Below the pieces are notes generated by a model, which saw nothing but the letters and a program-made list of their open reading frames with translations, made no database searches and was not told the origin of the DNA. Shown here one piece after another: positions 1-8,107 of a stretch of DNA of 64,000 bases; the stretch's first letter is position 1; every line of letters starts with the position of its first letter. Origin of the DNA: Hymenobacter setariae. GTDB taxonomy: Bacteria > Bacteroidota > Bacteroidia > Cytophagales > Hymenobacteraceae. Location of the stretch: contig NZ_VMRJ01000004.1 in NCBI RefSeq assembly GCF_007713685.1, positions 124,001 to 188,000 on the forward strand, written 5' to 3'. Position numbers and translations under genes: made by a program.

Positions 1-751
1 GGTTGCCGCGCAGGTCCTTAACCTGGTTTAGGTCCACCCGAAACACGTCGTAGTTCTGCGACCACGCCGTGAGGATGTCGGCCATCTGCAAGTTGGTCAG
101 CTCGTCGTGGCCGGTAATCACCCCTAGGCGACGCTTGGTGCCGCCGGGAGGTGCTACCTGCCGGATGGTGCTGGCCAGCTCGTATTCGAGGCCTTCCACA
201 CTCTGGTTGAGGCGCTCTTCGGGGGCGGCCACCTGGCTGCCGCGTAGCAGCAGCACGTTGCGGGTTTGGCCACCGGCTTGAACCACGGCCCACGGGAAGA
301 TGAGCTTTTCGATGCGCTTGCCGTTCTCATTGGCCCCTAGGTTGGTGGGCTTGAGGCCTTTCTTGAGCAGCGTTTGGTAGAACTGATTGCGCCCGGCCTC
401 AGTGCCAGCCGCGCTGGGGTCGATGAAAACGTAGTTCAGGTTGCCGCCGCCGTACACCTGCATCTCGGTGAGGGTTTCGCGCGCGGCCTGTTCGAGGCGG
501 CGGAAGGCGGGCGGAAAGTCGCCGGTTAGGTACACCGTCACGGTTACCGGCTGCTTGAGGTTGGTGAGCAGCTGCTTAGTGGCTGGCGACATGGTGTAGC
601 GCTTTTCCTCCGTCAGGTCGAGGCGAAAGAAGAAGCGCTGGGCCACGAAATTCAACACAAACAGCGCGCCGATGATAGCGGCAAAGCGTAGCAAATCCTG
701 GCGCTTGCGCGAGGGGGCGGGAACCGCCGAGGTAGTCGTAGTGGGTTCCAT
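1..751 (-). CDS. gldG: Gliding-motility ABC transporter component GldG, N-terminal part (partial)
   Basis: This is a partial reading frame of about 250 residues. It starts with ATG at 751 and stays open to the left edge of the window. A cytoplasmic N-terminus is followed by one membrane segment (about residues 25-45) ending in a basic/aromatic stretch, and then a soluble periplasmic part with the YTMSPATKQLL-type start that is common in GldG/ABC-associated proteins. The start codon directly follows the gldF stop (TAAATG), so the two are translationally coupled. GldG is known to work with GldF and GldA as an ABC transporter-like complex needed for gliding and T9SS function in some Bacteroidota. 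The family call rests on the neighbour order gldA-gldF-gldG and the membrane-anchor layout. The C-terminal half lies outside the window. Confidence 0.85.
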   Translation of the reverse strand, partial: MEPTTTTSAVPAPSRKRQDLLRFAAIIGALFVLNFVAQRFFFRLDLTEEKRYTMSPATKQLLTNLKQPVTVTVYLTGDFPPAFRRLEQAARETLTEMQVYGGGNLNYVFIDPSAAGTEAGRNQFYQTLLKKGLKPTNLGANENGKRIEKLIFPWAVVQAGGQTRNVLLLRGSQVAAPEERLNQSVEGLEYELASTIRQVAPPGGTKRRLGVITGHDELTNLQMADILTAWSQNYDVFRVDLNQVKDLRGN

Positions 752-1477
752 TTACCAGTTGCGGCTGCGCAGGGCCAGCCGGGTGCCCAGCAGGGCCACG
801 GCTACCACGGTGAGAAAATACAGCACGTCGCGTGAGTCAATCAGCCCCTTGCTAAGGTCGCGGTAGTGCGCCGCAATCCCAAGCTGACTGATGTAATACG
901 CCGGCGCCCCATCGAAAACCGAGGCCAGCGAATCGAAGCCCGTGTACACCAGAAAGCACGCCACCACGGCCAGCACGAAAGCGATAATCTGGTCGCGGGT
1001 GAGGGCCGAGGCCAGCACGCCCAGCGCCGCGAACACCGCCGCCAGTAGTCCTAGGCCCAGGTACGAGCCCACCGTAGCCGCCGAGTCGATGTTACCAGCC
1101 GGCGAGCCCAGCTTGTACACCGAGAAGTAGTACAGCAGCGTGGGTACCAGCGCCAACAGCGCTAGCAGCAAGCAGGCCAGGTACTTACCGCCTACCAATT
1201 GCCCGTCGGTGAGCGGGCGGGTCAGCAGCAACTCTATCGTACCCGCCTTCTTCTCCTCGGCGAAGGTGCGCATGGTAATGGCCGGAATCAGCAGCAGGAA
1301 AATCCAGGGCGCGAGGTTAAACAGCGATTGCAGGTCGGCGTAGCCGTAGTCAAGCACGCTGCTATCGGGAAACACCCACACAAACAGGCCGGTAGCCACC
1401 AAAAACACGCCGATGACGACATAGGCCACCGGCGAGTTAAGGAAGGCGTTGAATTCTTTTTGTAAAATGGTAAGCAT
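752..1477 (-). CDS. gldF: Gliding-motility ABC transporter permease GldF
   Basis: The product is a 241-residue polytopic membrane protein with about six hydrophobic segments. It begins MLTILQKEFNAFLNSPVAYV, a start typical of GldF and other ABC-2 type permeases. The motif FAEEKKAGTIELLLTRPL near residue 75 is the conserved cytoplasmic loop of ABC-2 permeases. It would be the membrane subunit of the complex with the ATPase GldA and with GldG. It lies between gldA (upstream, separated by an inverted repeat) and gldG (downstream, with no gap), so it probably belongs to one operon. The length is normal for the family. The ABC-2 permease identity is certain; the specific Gld name is inferred from the gene set. 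Confidence 0.9.
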   Translation of the reverse strand: MLTILQKEFNAFLNSPVAYVVIGVFLVATGLFVWVFPDSSVLDYGYADLQSLFNLAPWIFLLLIPAITMRTFAEEKKAGTIELLLTRPLTDGQLVGGKYLACLLLALLALVPTLLYYFSVYKLGSPAGNIDSAATVGSYLGLGLLAAVFAALGVLASALTRDQIIAFVLAVVACFLVYTGFDSLASVFDGAPAYYISQLGIAAHYRDLSKGLIDSRDVLYFLTVVAVALLGTRLALRSRNW

Positions 1478-1484
1478 CGACTTC

Positions 1485-1592
1485 TGTCATGCTGAGCCTG
1501 CGAAGCATCTTATCATGCTCGCTTAACTCCTTTGTAATAATTAACTCTGACGAAAGCGGCCACGATAAGATGCTTCCTTCGTCAGCATGACA
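1485..1592. repeat. Intergenic inverted repeat, family A
   Basis: The arms run inward from TGTCATGCTGAGCCTGCGAA on the left and from the complementary GATAAGATGCTTCCTTCGTC...GCATGACA on the right, with an unpaired centre of about 45 bases. The repeat fills almost the whole gldA-gldF gap inside a presumed operon. The same arm sequence recurs at 2541, 10941, 12731, 27494 and 59376. A transcript through it would fold into a long hairpin. Confidence 0.9.
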
Positions 1593-1599
1593 AACGAAT

Positions 1600-2508
1600 C
1601 TACTTTGTCAGCTCCCCAAACACAGCCTCTAGACTCTGCTGCTCCTGCCGCAGCCCTAGCAGCAGCCAGCCCTGCTCCACGGCTAGGCGCGATACGGCGG
1701 AACGCACGTCGGTACCCGGCGCGGTGCGGATGAGCACGACGCCCGCCCCAGCCGTCTCCACGGCGCGAACACCGGGCAGAGCGGCCAGCGGCGCTGTTGT
1801 CACGGGGCCTTCAAACTCGGCGCGGAGCACGGTTTCGCCAGCGGCGCGGGCGGCTAGCTCGGCCACGGGGGCATCGGCCACGAGCTTACCCCTGCTGATA
1901 ATAACCACGCGGGAGCACAGCGCCGTGACTTCGGGCAAAATGTGCGTACTGAAAATGACCGTTTTGTCTTCTCCCAGCTCGCGGATGAGCTGGCGGATTT
2001 CGCTTATTTGGTTGGGGTCAAGGCCAGTGGTAGGCTCGTCGAGGATGAGCACGTCAGGGTCGTGCACCAGGGCCTGGGCCAAGCCCACGCGCTGGCGGTA
2101 GCCTTTGCTGAGGGCGCCGATTTGCTTGTTTTGCTCGCGGGTGAGGCCCACTTTTTGCACCAGGTTGGCCACGCGCTGGCGCAGGTCGCGGCCCTTTAGC
2201 CCGTGCACCCCGCCGATAAATTCGAGGTACTCATGCACGTACATATCGAGGTAGAGCGGGTTGTGCTCGGGCAGGTAGCCCACTCGGCGTCGCACCGCAA
2301 TGGGGTCTTGCTGCACATCAAAGCCCGCGATGCGCACCGTGCCCGCCGTGGGCGGCAGGTACCCTAGGGCGATTTTCATCGTGGTGCTTTTGCCCGCGCC
2401 GTTGGGACCTAGGAAGCCCACAATTTCGCCCTTCCCGGCCTGGAAGCTGATACCGTCCACGGCGTTTTGCGAGCCGTAGGTTTTAATTAAGTGTTCTACC
2501 TCAACCAT
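1600..2508 (-). CDS. gldA: Gliding-motility ABC transporter ATP-binding protein GldA
   Basis: This is a 302-residue ABC ATPase with Walker A GPNGAGKST near residue 35, signature LSKGYRQRV near 133, Walker B VLILDEPT near 155 and a switch histidine in FSTHILPE. A C-terminal extension of about 80 residues follows the nucleotide-binding domain, as is usual for ATPases of ABC-2 exporters. It would power GldF/GldG at the inner membrane. It is the first gene of the minus-strand gldA-F-G set. Start ATG 2508 fits the family N-terminus (MVEVEHLIKTYG). It could be read as a generic ABC-2 ATPase, but the neighbours make GldA the best call. Confidence 0.9.
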   Translation of the reverse strand: MVEVEHLIKTYGSQNAVDGISFQAGKGEIVGFLGPNGAGKSTTMKIALGYLPPTAGTVRIAGFDVQQDPIAVRRRVGYLPEHNPLYLDMYVHEYLEFIGGVHGLKGRDLRQRVANLVQKVGLTREQNKQIGALSKGYRQRVGLAQALVHDPDVLILDEPTTGLDPNQISEIRQLIRELGEDKTVIFSTHILPEVTALCSRVVIISRGKLVADAPVAELAARAAGETVLRAEFEGPVTTAPLAALPGVRAVETAGAGVVLIRTAPGTDVRSAVSRLAVEQGWLLLGLRQEQQSLEAVFGELTK

Positions 2509-2540
2509 GTAGGCTTGGGTTTAGGAGCAATTATGTTTTG

Positions 2541-2634
2541 CGTTCGTCATGCTGAGCTTGCGAAGCATCCTGTCACGTTAAGAGTAGCAATCCCAACATG
2601 ACAAGATGCTTCGCAAGCTCAGCATGACAAACGT
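2541..2634. repeat. Intergenic inverted repeat, family A
   Basis: The left arm CGTTCGTCATGCTGAGCTTG is matched by the complementary arm ending CAGCATGACAAACG, and the inner part GCGAAGCATC pairs with GATGCTTCGC. About 25 central bases are unpaired. It lies between the SDR gene at 2660 and gldA, which are both minus strand. The arms match those at 1485 but carry GCTTGCGAAG where other copies have ACGAAGGAAG, so this is a sub-variant. Confidence 0.9.
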
Positions 2635-2659
2635 TTTCGACGTGGCTTTCGACTGAAAG

Positions 2660-3355
2660 CTACTTCTTCACGTTGGCCGGCCGCAGCTGAATTTCCGAAA
2701 TCATCGTTACCTCTGGCGCTTCTAAGGCGTGGATAATGGCGTCGGCAATGTCTTCGGGCTGCATCTTGTAAGGGTCGGGCTCGGTGCCGGGCTGTGCTCC
2801 GTTGAAGTTGGTTTCGACCGAGCCGGGCATCACGCAGGTGACGCGGATGCCGTCGGGGCGCACTTCCTTGAATAGCGCATCGGAGAAGCCGCGCACGGCG
2901 TACTTGGTGGCGCAGTAGCCGGCCAGATTGGCGGTGCCGGCCGTGGCGGCCAGCGAGGCTACGTTGATGATGTGGCCAGCGTGCTGCTTTTTCATCTGCG
3001 GCAGCGCAGCGCGGGTGCAGTAAAATAGGCCGTTGACATTGGTATCGAACATGGCGTGCCAGTCTTCCGACTTAAACCCGTCGATGGGCCCAAATACGCC
3101 TAGGCCGGCGTTGTTGACCAGCACGTGAATTTCCAGCCCTAGCTCGCGCTGGGTGTTAGTGAAGGCTTCGGCCACGACGTGCTCGTCGCGCACGTCGCAC
3201 TCAAAAAACAGGAACCGCTCGTTGTCTAGGTCCTCGGGGGCACGGCGGCCCCAGCCGGCCACGGCGGCACCACGGGCTAGTAGGGCTTCGGCGGTGGCAC
3301 GGCCAATACCGCTGCTCACGCCCGTCACGATGGCTACTTTTCCGGTCAGGTCCAT
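2660..3355 (-). CDS. SDR-family NAD(P)-dependent oxidoreductase
   Basis: This 231-residue classical short-chain dehydrogenase/reductase has the Rossmann nucleotide-binding motif TGVSSGIGRA at residues 11-20, the structural NNAG motif, and the catalytic Ser/Tyr/Lys set in a YCATK context about 150 residues in. The stretch WGRRAPEDL after the second strand suggests NADP preference (two arginines), which is an inference. The substrate cannot be read from sequence. It stands alone between the gld genes and a divergent lipoprotein gene, whose start is 24 bp away on the other strand. Length and start are standard for the family. Confidence 0.9.
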   Translation of the reverse strand: MDLTGKVAIVTGVSSGIGRATAEALLARGAAVAGWGRRAPEDLDNERFLFFECDVRDEHVVAEAFTNTQRELGLEIHVLVNNAGLGVFGPIDGFKSEDWHAMFDTNVNGLFYCTRAALPQMKKQHAGHIINVASLAATAGTANLAGYCATKYAVRGFSDALFKEVRPDGIRVTCVMPGSVETNFNGAQPGTEPDPYKMQPEDIADAIIHALEAPEVTMISEIQLRPANVKK

Positions 3356-3378
3356 ATTTTTAACGAAATTTTAGCAGG

Positions 3379-4146
3379 ATGGCTTTTTCAATACGACTGC
3401 AAAGTAAGGCCCTAGGCCGGCTGCAACGCGGCGCATGCCTGCTGGCGGGTGTTACGTGCCTCAGCGCCTGCGGGTCGGAAATAGATTGCCTGAAGAGCAA
3501 TGGCGCTATAGTAACGCAGCGACGAGCCGTGGACCGCCGCACGCGCACGGTGATTGTATACGACAACGTGACCCTGACCATCGTGCCCGATACCGCTGCC
3601 TATGCCGAAGTGCGGGCCGGCGAGCACGTCATTGACGGGCTCACGCTCACTTATCAAGACGCGCACACGCTGGTGCTCAACAATACCAACCGCTGCAACT
3701 GGACGCGCAGCTACGATACCCCCTACGAGGTGCGCCTGCACGCGCCTGCTCTCTACGACGTGCGGCAGCTTGGCTATGGCCTCATTCGCACGGATAGCCA
3801 TTGGACTAAAGACACGCTATTTGTGCACCTGCTCGCCGACGGCGACATTCAACTCGACGTGTCTAGCAAGTACTTATACACTGATATGTGGGAACTGGGC
3901 GACATGACACTCAGCGGCACCGCCGATGTCTTTCACCCGCTAGTGGGTGGTGTGGGCTTCCTCTACGCGGGCGGCCTCAAGGCAACTGCTTGCTACTTCG
4001 AAACGACACGCACCAGCTTTGGCGATGCTCACTTGCAGGCTACCCAGCTCCTAGGTGGTGTCGCTGCGGGCCGGGGCACTGTGTATTACAACGGCAACCC
4101 CACTATTTTTTACAACAACGGGCCGAGCAAGGTGGTGAAGCAGTAA
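3379..4146 (+). CDS. Lipoprotein with head GIN-like (DUF2807) beta-helix domain
   Basis: This 255-residue protein has a lipoprotein signal peptide ending in the lipobox LSAC (Cys31), so it is probably anchored in the envelope. The rest is rich in beta-strand-like repeats such as APALYDVRQLGYG, LADGDIQLDVSS and GDMTLSGTAD. These resemble the parallel beta-helix of head GIN domain (DUF2807) proteins, which are common and poorly characterised in Bacteroidota. No catalytic motif is visible. It is divergent from the SDR gene at 2660 and convergent with the SDR gene at 4190. The domain call is recognition by pattern, not an alignment. Confidence 0.65.
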   Translation: MAFSIRLQSKALGRLQRGACLLAGVTCLSACGSEIDCLKSNGAIVTQRRAVDRRTRTVIVYDNVTLTIVPDTAAYAEVRAGEHVIDGLTLTYQDAHTLVLNNTNRCNWTRSYDTPYEVRLHAPALYDVRQLGYGLIRTDSHWTKDTLFVHLLADGDIQLDVSSKYLYTDMWELGDMTLSGTADVFHPLVGGVGFLYAGGLKATACYFETTRTSFGDAHLQATQLLGGVAAGRGTVYYNGNPTIFYNNGPSKVVKQ

Positions 4147-4189
4147 GCTGCTAAAACGTGGAAGTGGCTTTAGCCATCATTTTTGCGCT

Positions 4190-4957
4190 TCATAATAAAT
4201 CACCTAGCTGAGGCCGAATAATTAATTCTTCCACTACAGCCTGGGGCGAGAGACTAAAGGCTGAGAATACGGCCTCAGCTACGTCTTCGCAGCGAATGAA
4301 GCGCTCGGGTTCTACCCCTACCCCGTCCCAACTGCGGGTGAGCGTAGCGCCGGGCAGCACGGCAGTCACCCGGATGCCCTGGCTTTTCAGCTCCTCACGC
4401 AAGGTTTTGGTAAAGCCCAGCAGTGCAAACTTGGCAATGCCATACGAGCCGCCATTGGGGTAGGCCATTAAGCTGGCCGTCGAGCATATTGTAAAAATGT
4501 GCCCAGTTTTTTGCGTCAAAAAAGTGGGCAGCAGCGCGCGCGTCACGTCATACGCGCTTAGTAGGTTGGCGCTCAGCATGTCGCGCAGGCGCGAGCCATC
4601 GGCGGGCTCGTCTTGCAGGCGGCCGGGCATGAATGCGCCCGCATTGTTTAGGAGGGACGCCAGCGGGAAGCCCAAGTCTTTCACAAACGCAGCAAAGCGC
4701 TGGCACTCGGCCCATTGCCCTAGGTCAGCGGCCAAGGTGTGCAGTCTGGTATGCGCAGCTTCGGGCAGCGTGCCCCGCAGCTGCGCCATCCCTTCGGCCG
4801 AGCGGGCGCAAGTGGCCACATGGTAGCCGGCTTGCAAAAAGCGCTCTACCAATGCTCGGCCAATACCCTGGCTACCGCCCGTCACGACAACTAATTGCGA
4901 AGAAGAATCCACTGTTTTTCGGTTTTTTACGTATGACGCGCCTAGGTGCTCTCCCAC
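4190..4957 (-). CDS. SDR-family oxidoreductase
   Basis: This is a short-chain dehydrogenase with TGGSQGIGRA near the N-terminus, the NNAG motif, and a catalytic Ser...YGIAK signature. ATG 4957 gives 255 residues but places about 15 atypical residues before the first beta-strand and overlaps the 5' end of the divergent mlaE frame. A GTG at 4912 (MDSSSQLVVVTGG) gives the usual SDR N-terminus and leaves about 95 bp for divergent promoters. I consider 4912 at least as likely as 4957. Cofactor and substrate cannot be decided. It is convergent with the lipoprotein gene ending at 4146. Confidence 0.85.
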   Translation of the reverse strand: MGEHLGASYVKNRKTVDSSSQLVVVTGGSQGIGRALVERFLQAGYHVATCARSAEGMAQLRGTLPEAAHTRLHTLAADLGQWAECQRFAAFVKDLGFPLASLLNNAGAFMPGRLQDEPADGSRLRDMLSANLLSAYDVTRALLPTFLTQKTGHIFTICSTASLMAYPNGGSYGIAKFALLGFTKTLREELKSQGIRVTAVLPGATLTRSWDGVGVEPERFIRCEDVAEAVFSAFSLSPQAVVEELIIRPQLGDLL

Positions 4958-5008
4958 CGTGAGCGCGGGCTCATGCTGGCACTTTTACTTTCGTTCTACC
5001 CCCTCTAT

Positions 5009-5740
5009 ATGCTCAAAGTTTTCGGCTCTTTCGTCTTGTTTTTGCAAAATATGGTTTCGCGCACCGAGCGGCTGCGCGTTATCTGGAAGCGCTTTTTTGA
5101 GGAAGCTACCCTCATTGGGGTCGACTCTATTTTTATTGTGGGCATCGTGTCGGCCTTTATCGGGGCCGTAACCTGCATTCAAATCGCTTACAACCTTACC
5201 AATCCGCTTATTCCGAAATCGACCATTGGCTACATGGTGCGCGAAATGACGATTCTGGAGCTAGCCCCCACCATCACGAGCATCGTGCTGGCGGGCAAAG
5301 TTGGCTCGTCTATCGCGGGTGGCCTAGGTACTATGCGCATCACCGAGCAAATTTCGGCGCTTGAGGTGATGGGTATCAATGCCACTTCTTACTTAGTACT
5401 GCCGCGCATTTTGGCTGCTATTTTCATGTTCCCACTGTTGGTTATTCTGGCGATGGCGCTGAGCATCCTAGGTGGCTATTTGGCCGGCACGCTTTCAGGA
5501 GTGATGGCGGCGCAAGATTATATCGAAGGTATTCGTACCGACTTCATTCCGTACAACATCTTGTTTGCCTTAATTAAAGCTGTCGTATTTGCTTTCCTCG
5601 TATCGGGTATTTCGGCCTACAAAGGGTTCTATACCGAAGGTGGTGCGTTGGAAGTAGGTGCTGCCAGCACGGCTGCCGTTACCAATTCCATCATCGCTAT
5701 CCTGCTGGCCGATTACGTGCTGGCCGCCGTACTTCTATAA
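5009..5740 (+). CDS. mlaE: MlaE-family lipid ABC transporter permease
   Basis: With the start at ATG 5009 (MLKVFGSFVLFLQN) the protein is 243 residues, the normal MlaE size. The frame is open to an ATG at 4946, but that start would overlap the divergent SDR gene. The protein has about five to six membrane segments and the family motifs ELAPTITSIVLAGKVGSS and EQISALEVMGINA. MlaE permeases move phospholipids between the inner and outer membrane in a complex with the MlaF ATPase and an MCE protein. The ATPase gene follows 112 bp downstream, separated by an inverted repeat. No MCE-domain (MlaD) gene is next to them here. Confidence 0.9.
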   Translation: MLKVFGSFVLFLQNMVSRTERLRVIWKRFFEEATLIGVDSIFIVGIVSAFIGAVTCIQIAYNLTNPLIPKSTIGYMVREMTILELAPTITSIVLAGKVGSSIAGGLGTMRITEQISALEVMGINATSYLVLPRILAAIFMFPLLVILAMALSILGGYLAGTLSGVMAAQDYIEGIRTDFIPYNILFALIKAVVFAFLVSGISAYKGFYTEGGALEVGAASTAAVTNSIIAILLADYVLAAVLL

Positions 5741-5745
5741 ATCAC

Positions 5746-5843
5746 TTGTCAACTGCTCGTTGTTACCTATTCGAGAGCTTTGTGCTCGTAGAAAAAGAAG
5801 GCATGCAACTTGAGCTAACCAACTGACAACGACCTATTGACAA
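5746..5843. repeat. Imperfect inverted repeat between mlaE and mlaF
   Basis: TTGTCAACTGCTCGTTGT (5746-5763) pairs with ACAACGACCTATTGACAA (5826-5843), 15 of 18 positions by eye. It fills the gap between two genes that almost certainly share a transcript. It resembles the imperfect repeat at 17268-17358 between two efflux genes, so it may be another dispersed intergenic family. Confidence 0.6.
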
Positions 5844-5852
5844 TTATCACAC

Positions 5853-6665
5853 ATGATTGAGATATCCAACCTTGAAAAGTCCTTTGGCAGCAACCAAGTG
5901 CTGAAAGGAGTCAGCTGCACCCTCGAAACCGGCAAATGCAATCTTTTGCTAGGTGGCTCGGGTACTGGCAAAAGCGTACTGCTCTCGTGCATCGTAGGAT
6001 TGCAAAAGCCTGATATCGGCTCCATTACGTTCGACGGCACGGTATATACCAACGCCAAGGTGGGCATTCGACAAGAAATTCGCCGCAAAATTGGTATGCT
6101 GTTCCAAGGCTCGGCTCTTTTCGACTCGATGACGGTAGCCCAAAATGTGGATTTTCCGCTGCAAATGCTCACTCCCGACATGAGCGCCGAGGAGCGCCGC
6201 GACCGCGTCGAATTTTGCCTCAAGCGTGTGGGCCTAGAGAACGCAGGCAATAAGATGCCCTCTGATATTTCGGGTGGTATGAAAAAGCGCGTGGGCATTG
6301 CCCGTGCTATTGCTCCCAACTGTACTTACCTCTTTTGCGACGAGCCAAACTCGGGCCTCGACCCGGCCACGAGCATTAAGATTGACGAGCTGATTTACGA
6401 AATCACGCACGAGTACAACATCACCACTGCCATCATTACCCACGACATGAACTCGGTAGTAGGAATCGGTGACCACATCATTTTCCTGCACCAGGGCAAA
6501 AAGCTGTGGGACGGCACGAAAGAAGAAATTCTAAATGCTGAAGTGCCCGAACTACGCGAGTTTATCTTCAGTTCGTCGCTGGTGCGTGCCGCCAAGCGCG
6601 TGGAAGAAGAAGACGGCCCACAAGGCCTAGAGCAACTAGCTCAGGAGCCGCTGTCGGAATTGTAA
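5853..6665 (+). CDS. mlaF: MlaF-like lipid ABC transporter ATP-binding protein
   Basis: This 270-residue ABC ATPase has Walker A GGSGTGKSV near residue 35, signature ISGGMKKRVGIAR near 140, and Walker B YLFCDEPNSGLDP near 160. The GGMKKRV signature and the DEPxSGLDP form are characteristic of the MlaF/Ttg2A branch. It would energise the MlaE permease encoded just upstream. The ATG at 5853 opens directly with MIEISNLEKSFG. The C-terminal 25 residues are acidic and variable. A trigger for regulation is not visible. Confidence 0.9.
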   Translation: MIEISNLEKSFGSNQVLKGVSCTLETGKCNLLLGGSGTGKSVLLSCIVGLQKPDIGSITFDGTVYTNAKVGIRQEIRRKIGMLFQGSALFDSMTVAQNVDFPLQMLTPDMSAEERRDRVEFCLKRVGLENAGNKMPSDISGGMKKRVGIARAIAPNCTYLFCDEPNSGLDPATSIKIDELIYEITHEYNITTAIITHDMNSVVGIGDHIIFLHQGKKLWDGTKEEILNAEVPELREFIFSSSLVRAAKRVEEEDGPQGLEQLAQEPLSEL

Positions 6666-6667
6666 GT

Positions 6668-6770
6668 GGTGGTGCGGGCTTTATAGTCCGCGTTTAGCCA
6701 GCACAGTAGCGTGGGCTTTGTGGTTTGCTCCCGATGATGGGGACGCGGACTACAAAGCCCGCGCTACTAC
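6668..6770. repeat. Inverted repeat with a third, degenerate copy
   Basis: GCGGGCTTTATAGTCCGCGT (6674-6693) pairs with ACGCGGACTACAAAGCCCGC (6743-6762) with one mismatch. A third copy, AGCGTGGGCTTTGTGGTTTG, lies in the loop in the same direction as the left arm. The element lies between mlaF and fabG and ends about 10 bp before the fabG start. Its arms are unrelated to families A to C. Confidence 0.85.
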
Positions 6771-6779
6771 TTTCGCCCC

Positions 6780-7529
6780 ATGAATCAAACACTCGCCGGA
6801 AAAGTAGCCCTTATCACAGGGGCTTCGAAAGGCATTGGCCGCGCCATTGCCACGTTGTTTGCCCAGCAGGGCGCGCAGGTTGCATTTACCTATTTGTCAT
6901 CGGTCGAGAAAGGCCAAGCGCTCGAAGCTGAGCTAGCCGCCCACGGCAGCAAAGTGAAAGGCTACCGCTCCGATGCCTCCGACTACGCCCAGGCCGAACA
7001 GTTGGTCGACGACGTAGTGAAGGAGTTTGGCAAGCTGGATATTCTGGTCAACAATGCCGGCATCACGCAGGATGGCCTGCTTATGCGCATGAGCGAGGAG
7101 CAGTGGGACAATGTGCTCACCGTCAACCTAAAATCGGTGTTTAACCTCACCAAAGCCGCTACCAAGCCCATGATGCGCGCCAAAGTCGGCAGCATCATCA
7201 ACATGACCTCGGTAGTGGGCCTAAAAGGCAACGCCGGCCAAGCCAACTACGCCGCCAGCAAGGCCGGCATTATCGGCTTCACCAAATCGGTGGCTCTGGA
7301 GCTAGGCTCGCGCAACATCCGCTGCAACGCCATCGCCCCCGGCTTCATCGAAACCGAAATGACCGACGCCCTTGACTCCAAACAGGTTGATGAGTGGCGC
7401 AAGGCCATTCCGCTCAAGCGCGGTGGCTCGCCCGAGGACGTGGCCAAAGCCACCGCCTTTCTGGCCTCCGACGACTCGGCTTACATCACCGGGCAGGTGC
7501 TGCAAGTTGATGGCGGAATGCTGACGTAA
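6780..7529 (+). CDS. fabG: 3-oxoacyl-[acyl-carrier-protein] reductase FabG
   Basis: The product is a 249-residue SDR with TGASKGIGRA at residues 14-23, NNAGITQDGLLMRM, catalytic Ser (MTSVVG), YAASKAG, and the C-terminal TGQVLQVDGGM, all typical of FabG. It would reduce 3-oxoacyl-ACP with NADPH in the fatty-acid elongation cycle in the cytoplasm. TACTTTCG, one base off the TAnnTTTG -7 element, lies just upstream (6768-6775). A hairpin with a T-run follows the stop. It sits after the Mla lipid transporter pair, a plausible lipid-metabolism context. Confidence 0.93.
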   Translation: MNQTLAGKVALITGASKGIGRAIATLFAQQGAQVAFTYLSSVEKGQALEAELAAHGSKVKGYRSDASDYAQAEQLVDDVVKEFGKLDILVNNAGITQDGLLMRMSEEQWDNVLTVNLKSVFNLTKAATKPMMRAKVGSIINMTSVVGLKGNAGQANYAASKAGIIGFTKSVALELGSRNIRCNAIAPGFIETEMTDALDSKQVDEWRKAIPLKRGGSPEDVAKATAFLASDDSAYITGQVLQVDGGMLT

Positions 7530-7544
7530 TTGAAAATAAGACAG

Positions 7545-8078
7545 TTAGTTTTGATAGCCTAGTCTCACAGAGGCTAGGCTATCGTATTTTTCGTGCCGCC
7601 GTTTCGGGATGGCATGAAGGTAGAAACAACCATGTTCAGTTATAAGGGTGTATCTACCTGGGTTTGTCTCCCAAGAAGGCATAGATACAACGGCAAACTC
7701 TTTGGGAGTCACGGCAAGTAAATGCAGTTGGTAGTAACCTTCGCGCCCTAGCGCATCCTGCCGCATAACGGTCTTTATACTCTTGTTCAGTACAGCATCG
7801 TTATACTGTGTCGTGTGGGCAGCCAATAATTGTAATGCCAACTCCCTGTTGAATTTTTCTGCGCCACTAAAGGCGACATCAGGGGAGCACCAAGTAGTAT
7901 TTGGAGGTGGTGGAGTAATCACTATTTCAGTAGGCACTATCTCGTGGCCAGCTTTAATTCCTATATATCCAGCGCCAAGCAGGCCACCTAAGAAACCGAT
8001 AACTAGTGCTAGTGGCAGAGCGACATGCTTAGAAACAAACACTTTTTGATAAGTCCGCTGCTTGCTCATTCCTTTCAT
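7545..8078 (-). CDS. Membrane-anchored protein of unknown function
   Basis: This 177-residue protein has a short basic cytoplasmic N-terminus, one membrane segment (about residues 18-42, VALPLALVIGFLGGLLGAGY) and an extracytoplasmic domain. The domain carries a proline run (ITPPPPNTTW) and two cysteines that could pair (in TTWCSP and EHGCFY). I do not recognise the family. The composition is less GC-rich than its neighbours (many ATA, AGT and TTA codons), which may mean foreign origin or weak expression. It is convergent with fabG, and its 3' end contains the fabG terminator. It is divergent from the YiiX-like gene, with only 29 bp between starts. Confidence 0.7.
   Translation of the reverse strand: MKGMSKQRTYQKVFVSKHVALPLALVIGFLGGLLGAGYIGIKAGHEIVPTEIVITPPPPNTTWCSPDVAFSGAEKFNRELALQLLAAHTTQYNDAVLNKSIKTVMRQDALGREGYYQLHLLAVTPKEFAVVSMPSWETNPGRYTLITEHGCFYLHAIPKRRHEKYDSLASVRLGYQN
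7553..7583 (+). terminator. Rho-independent terminator of fabG
   Basis: GATAGCCTAG (7553-7562) pairs perfectly with CTAGGCTATC (7574-7583), and on the plus strand the hairpin is followed by GTATTTTTCG. It lies 24 bp after the fabG stop and overlaps the last codons of the convergent gene at 7545. Confidence 0.75.
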
Positions 8079-8107
8079 AAAAAAAGCTTTTCAAGGCTAT
8101 TTACCTG

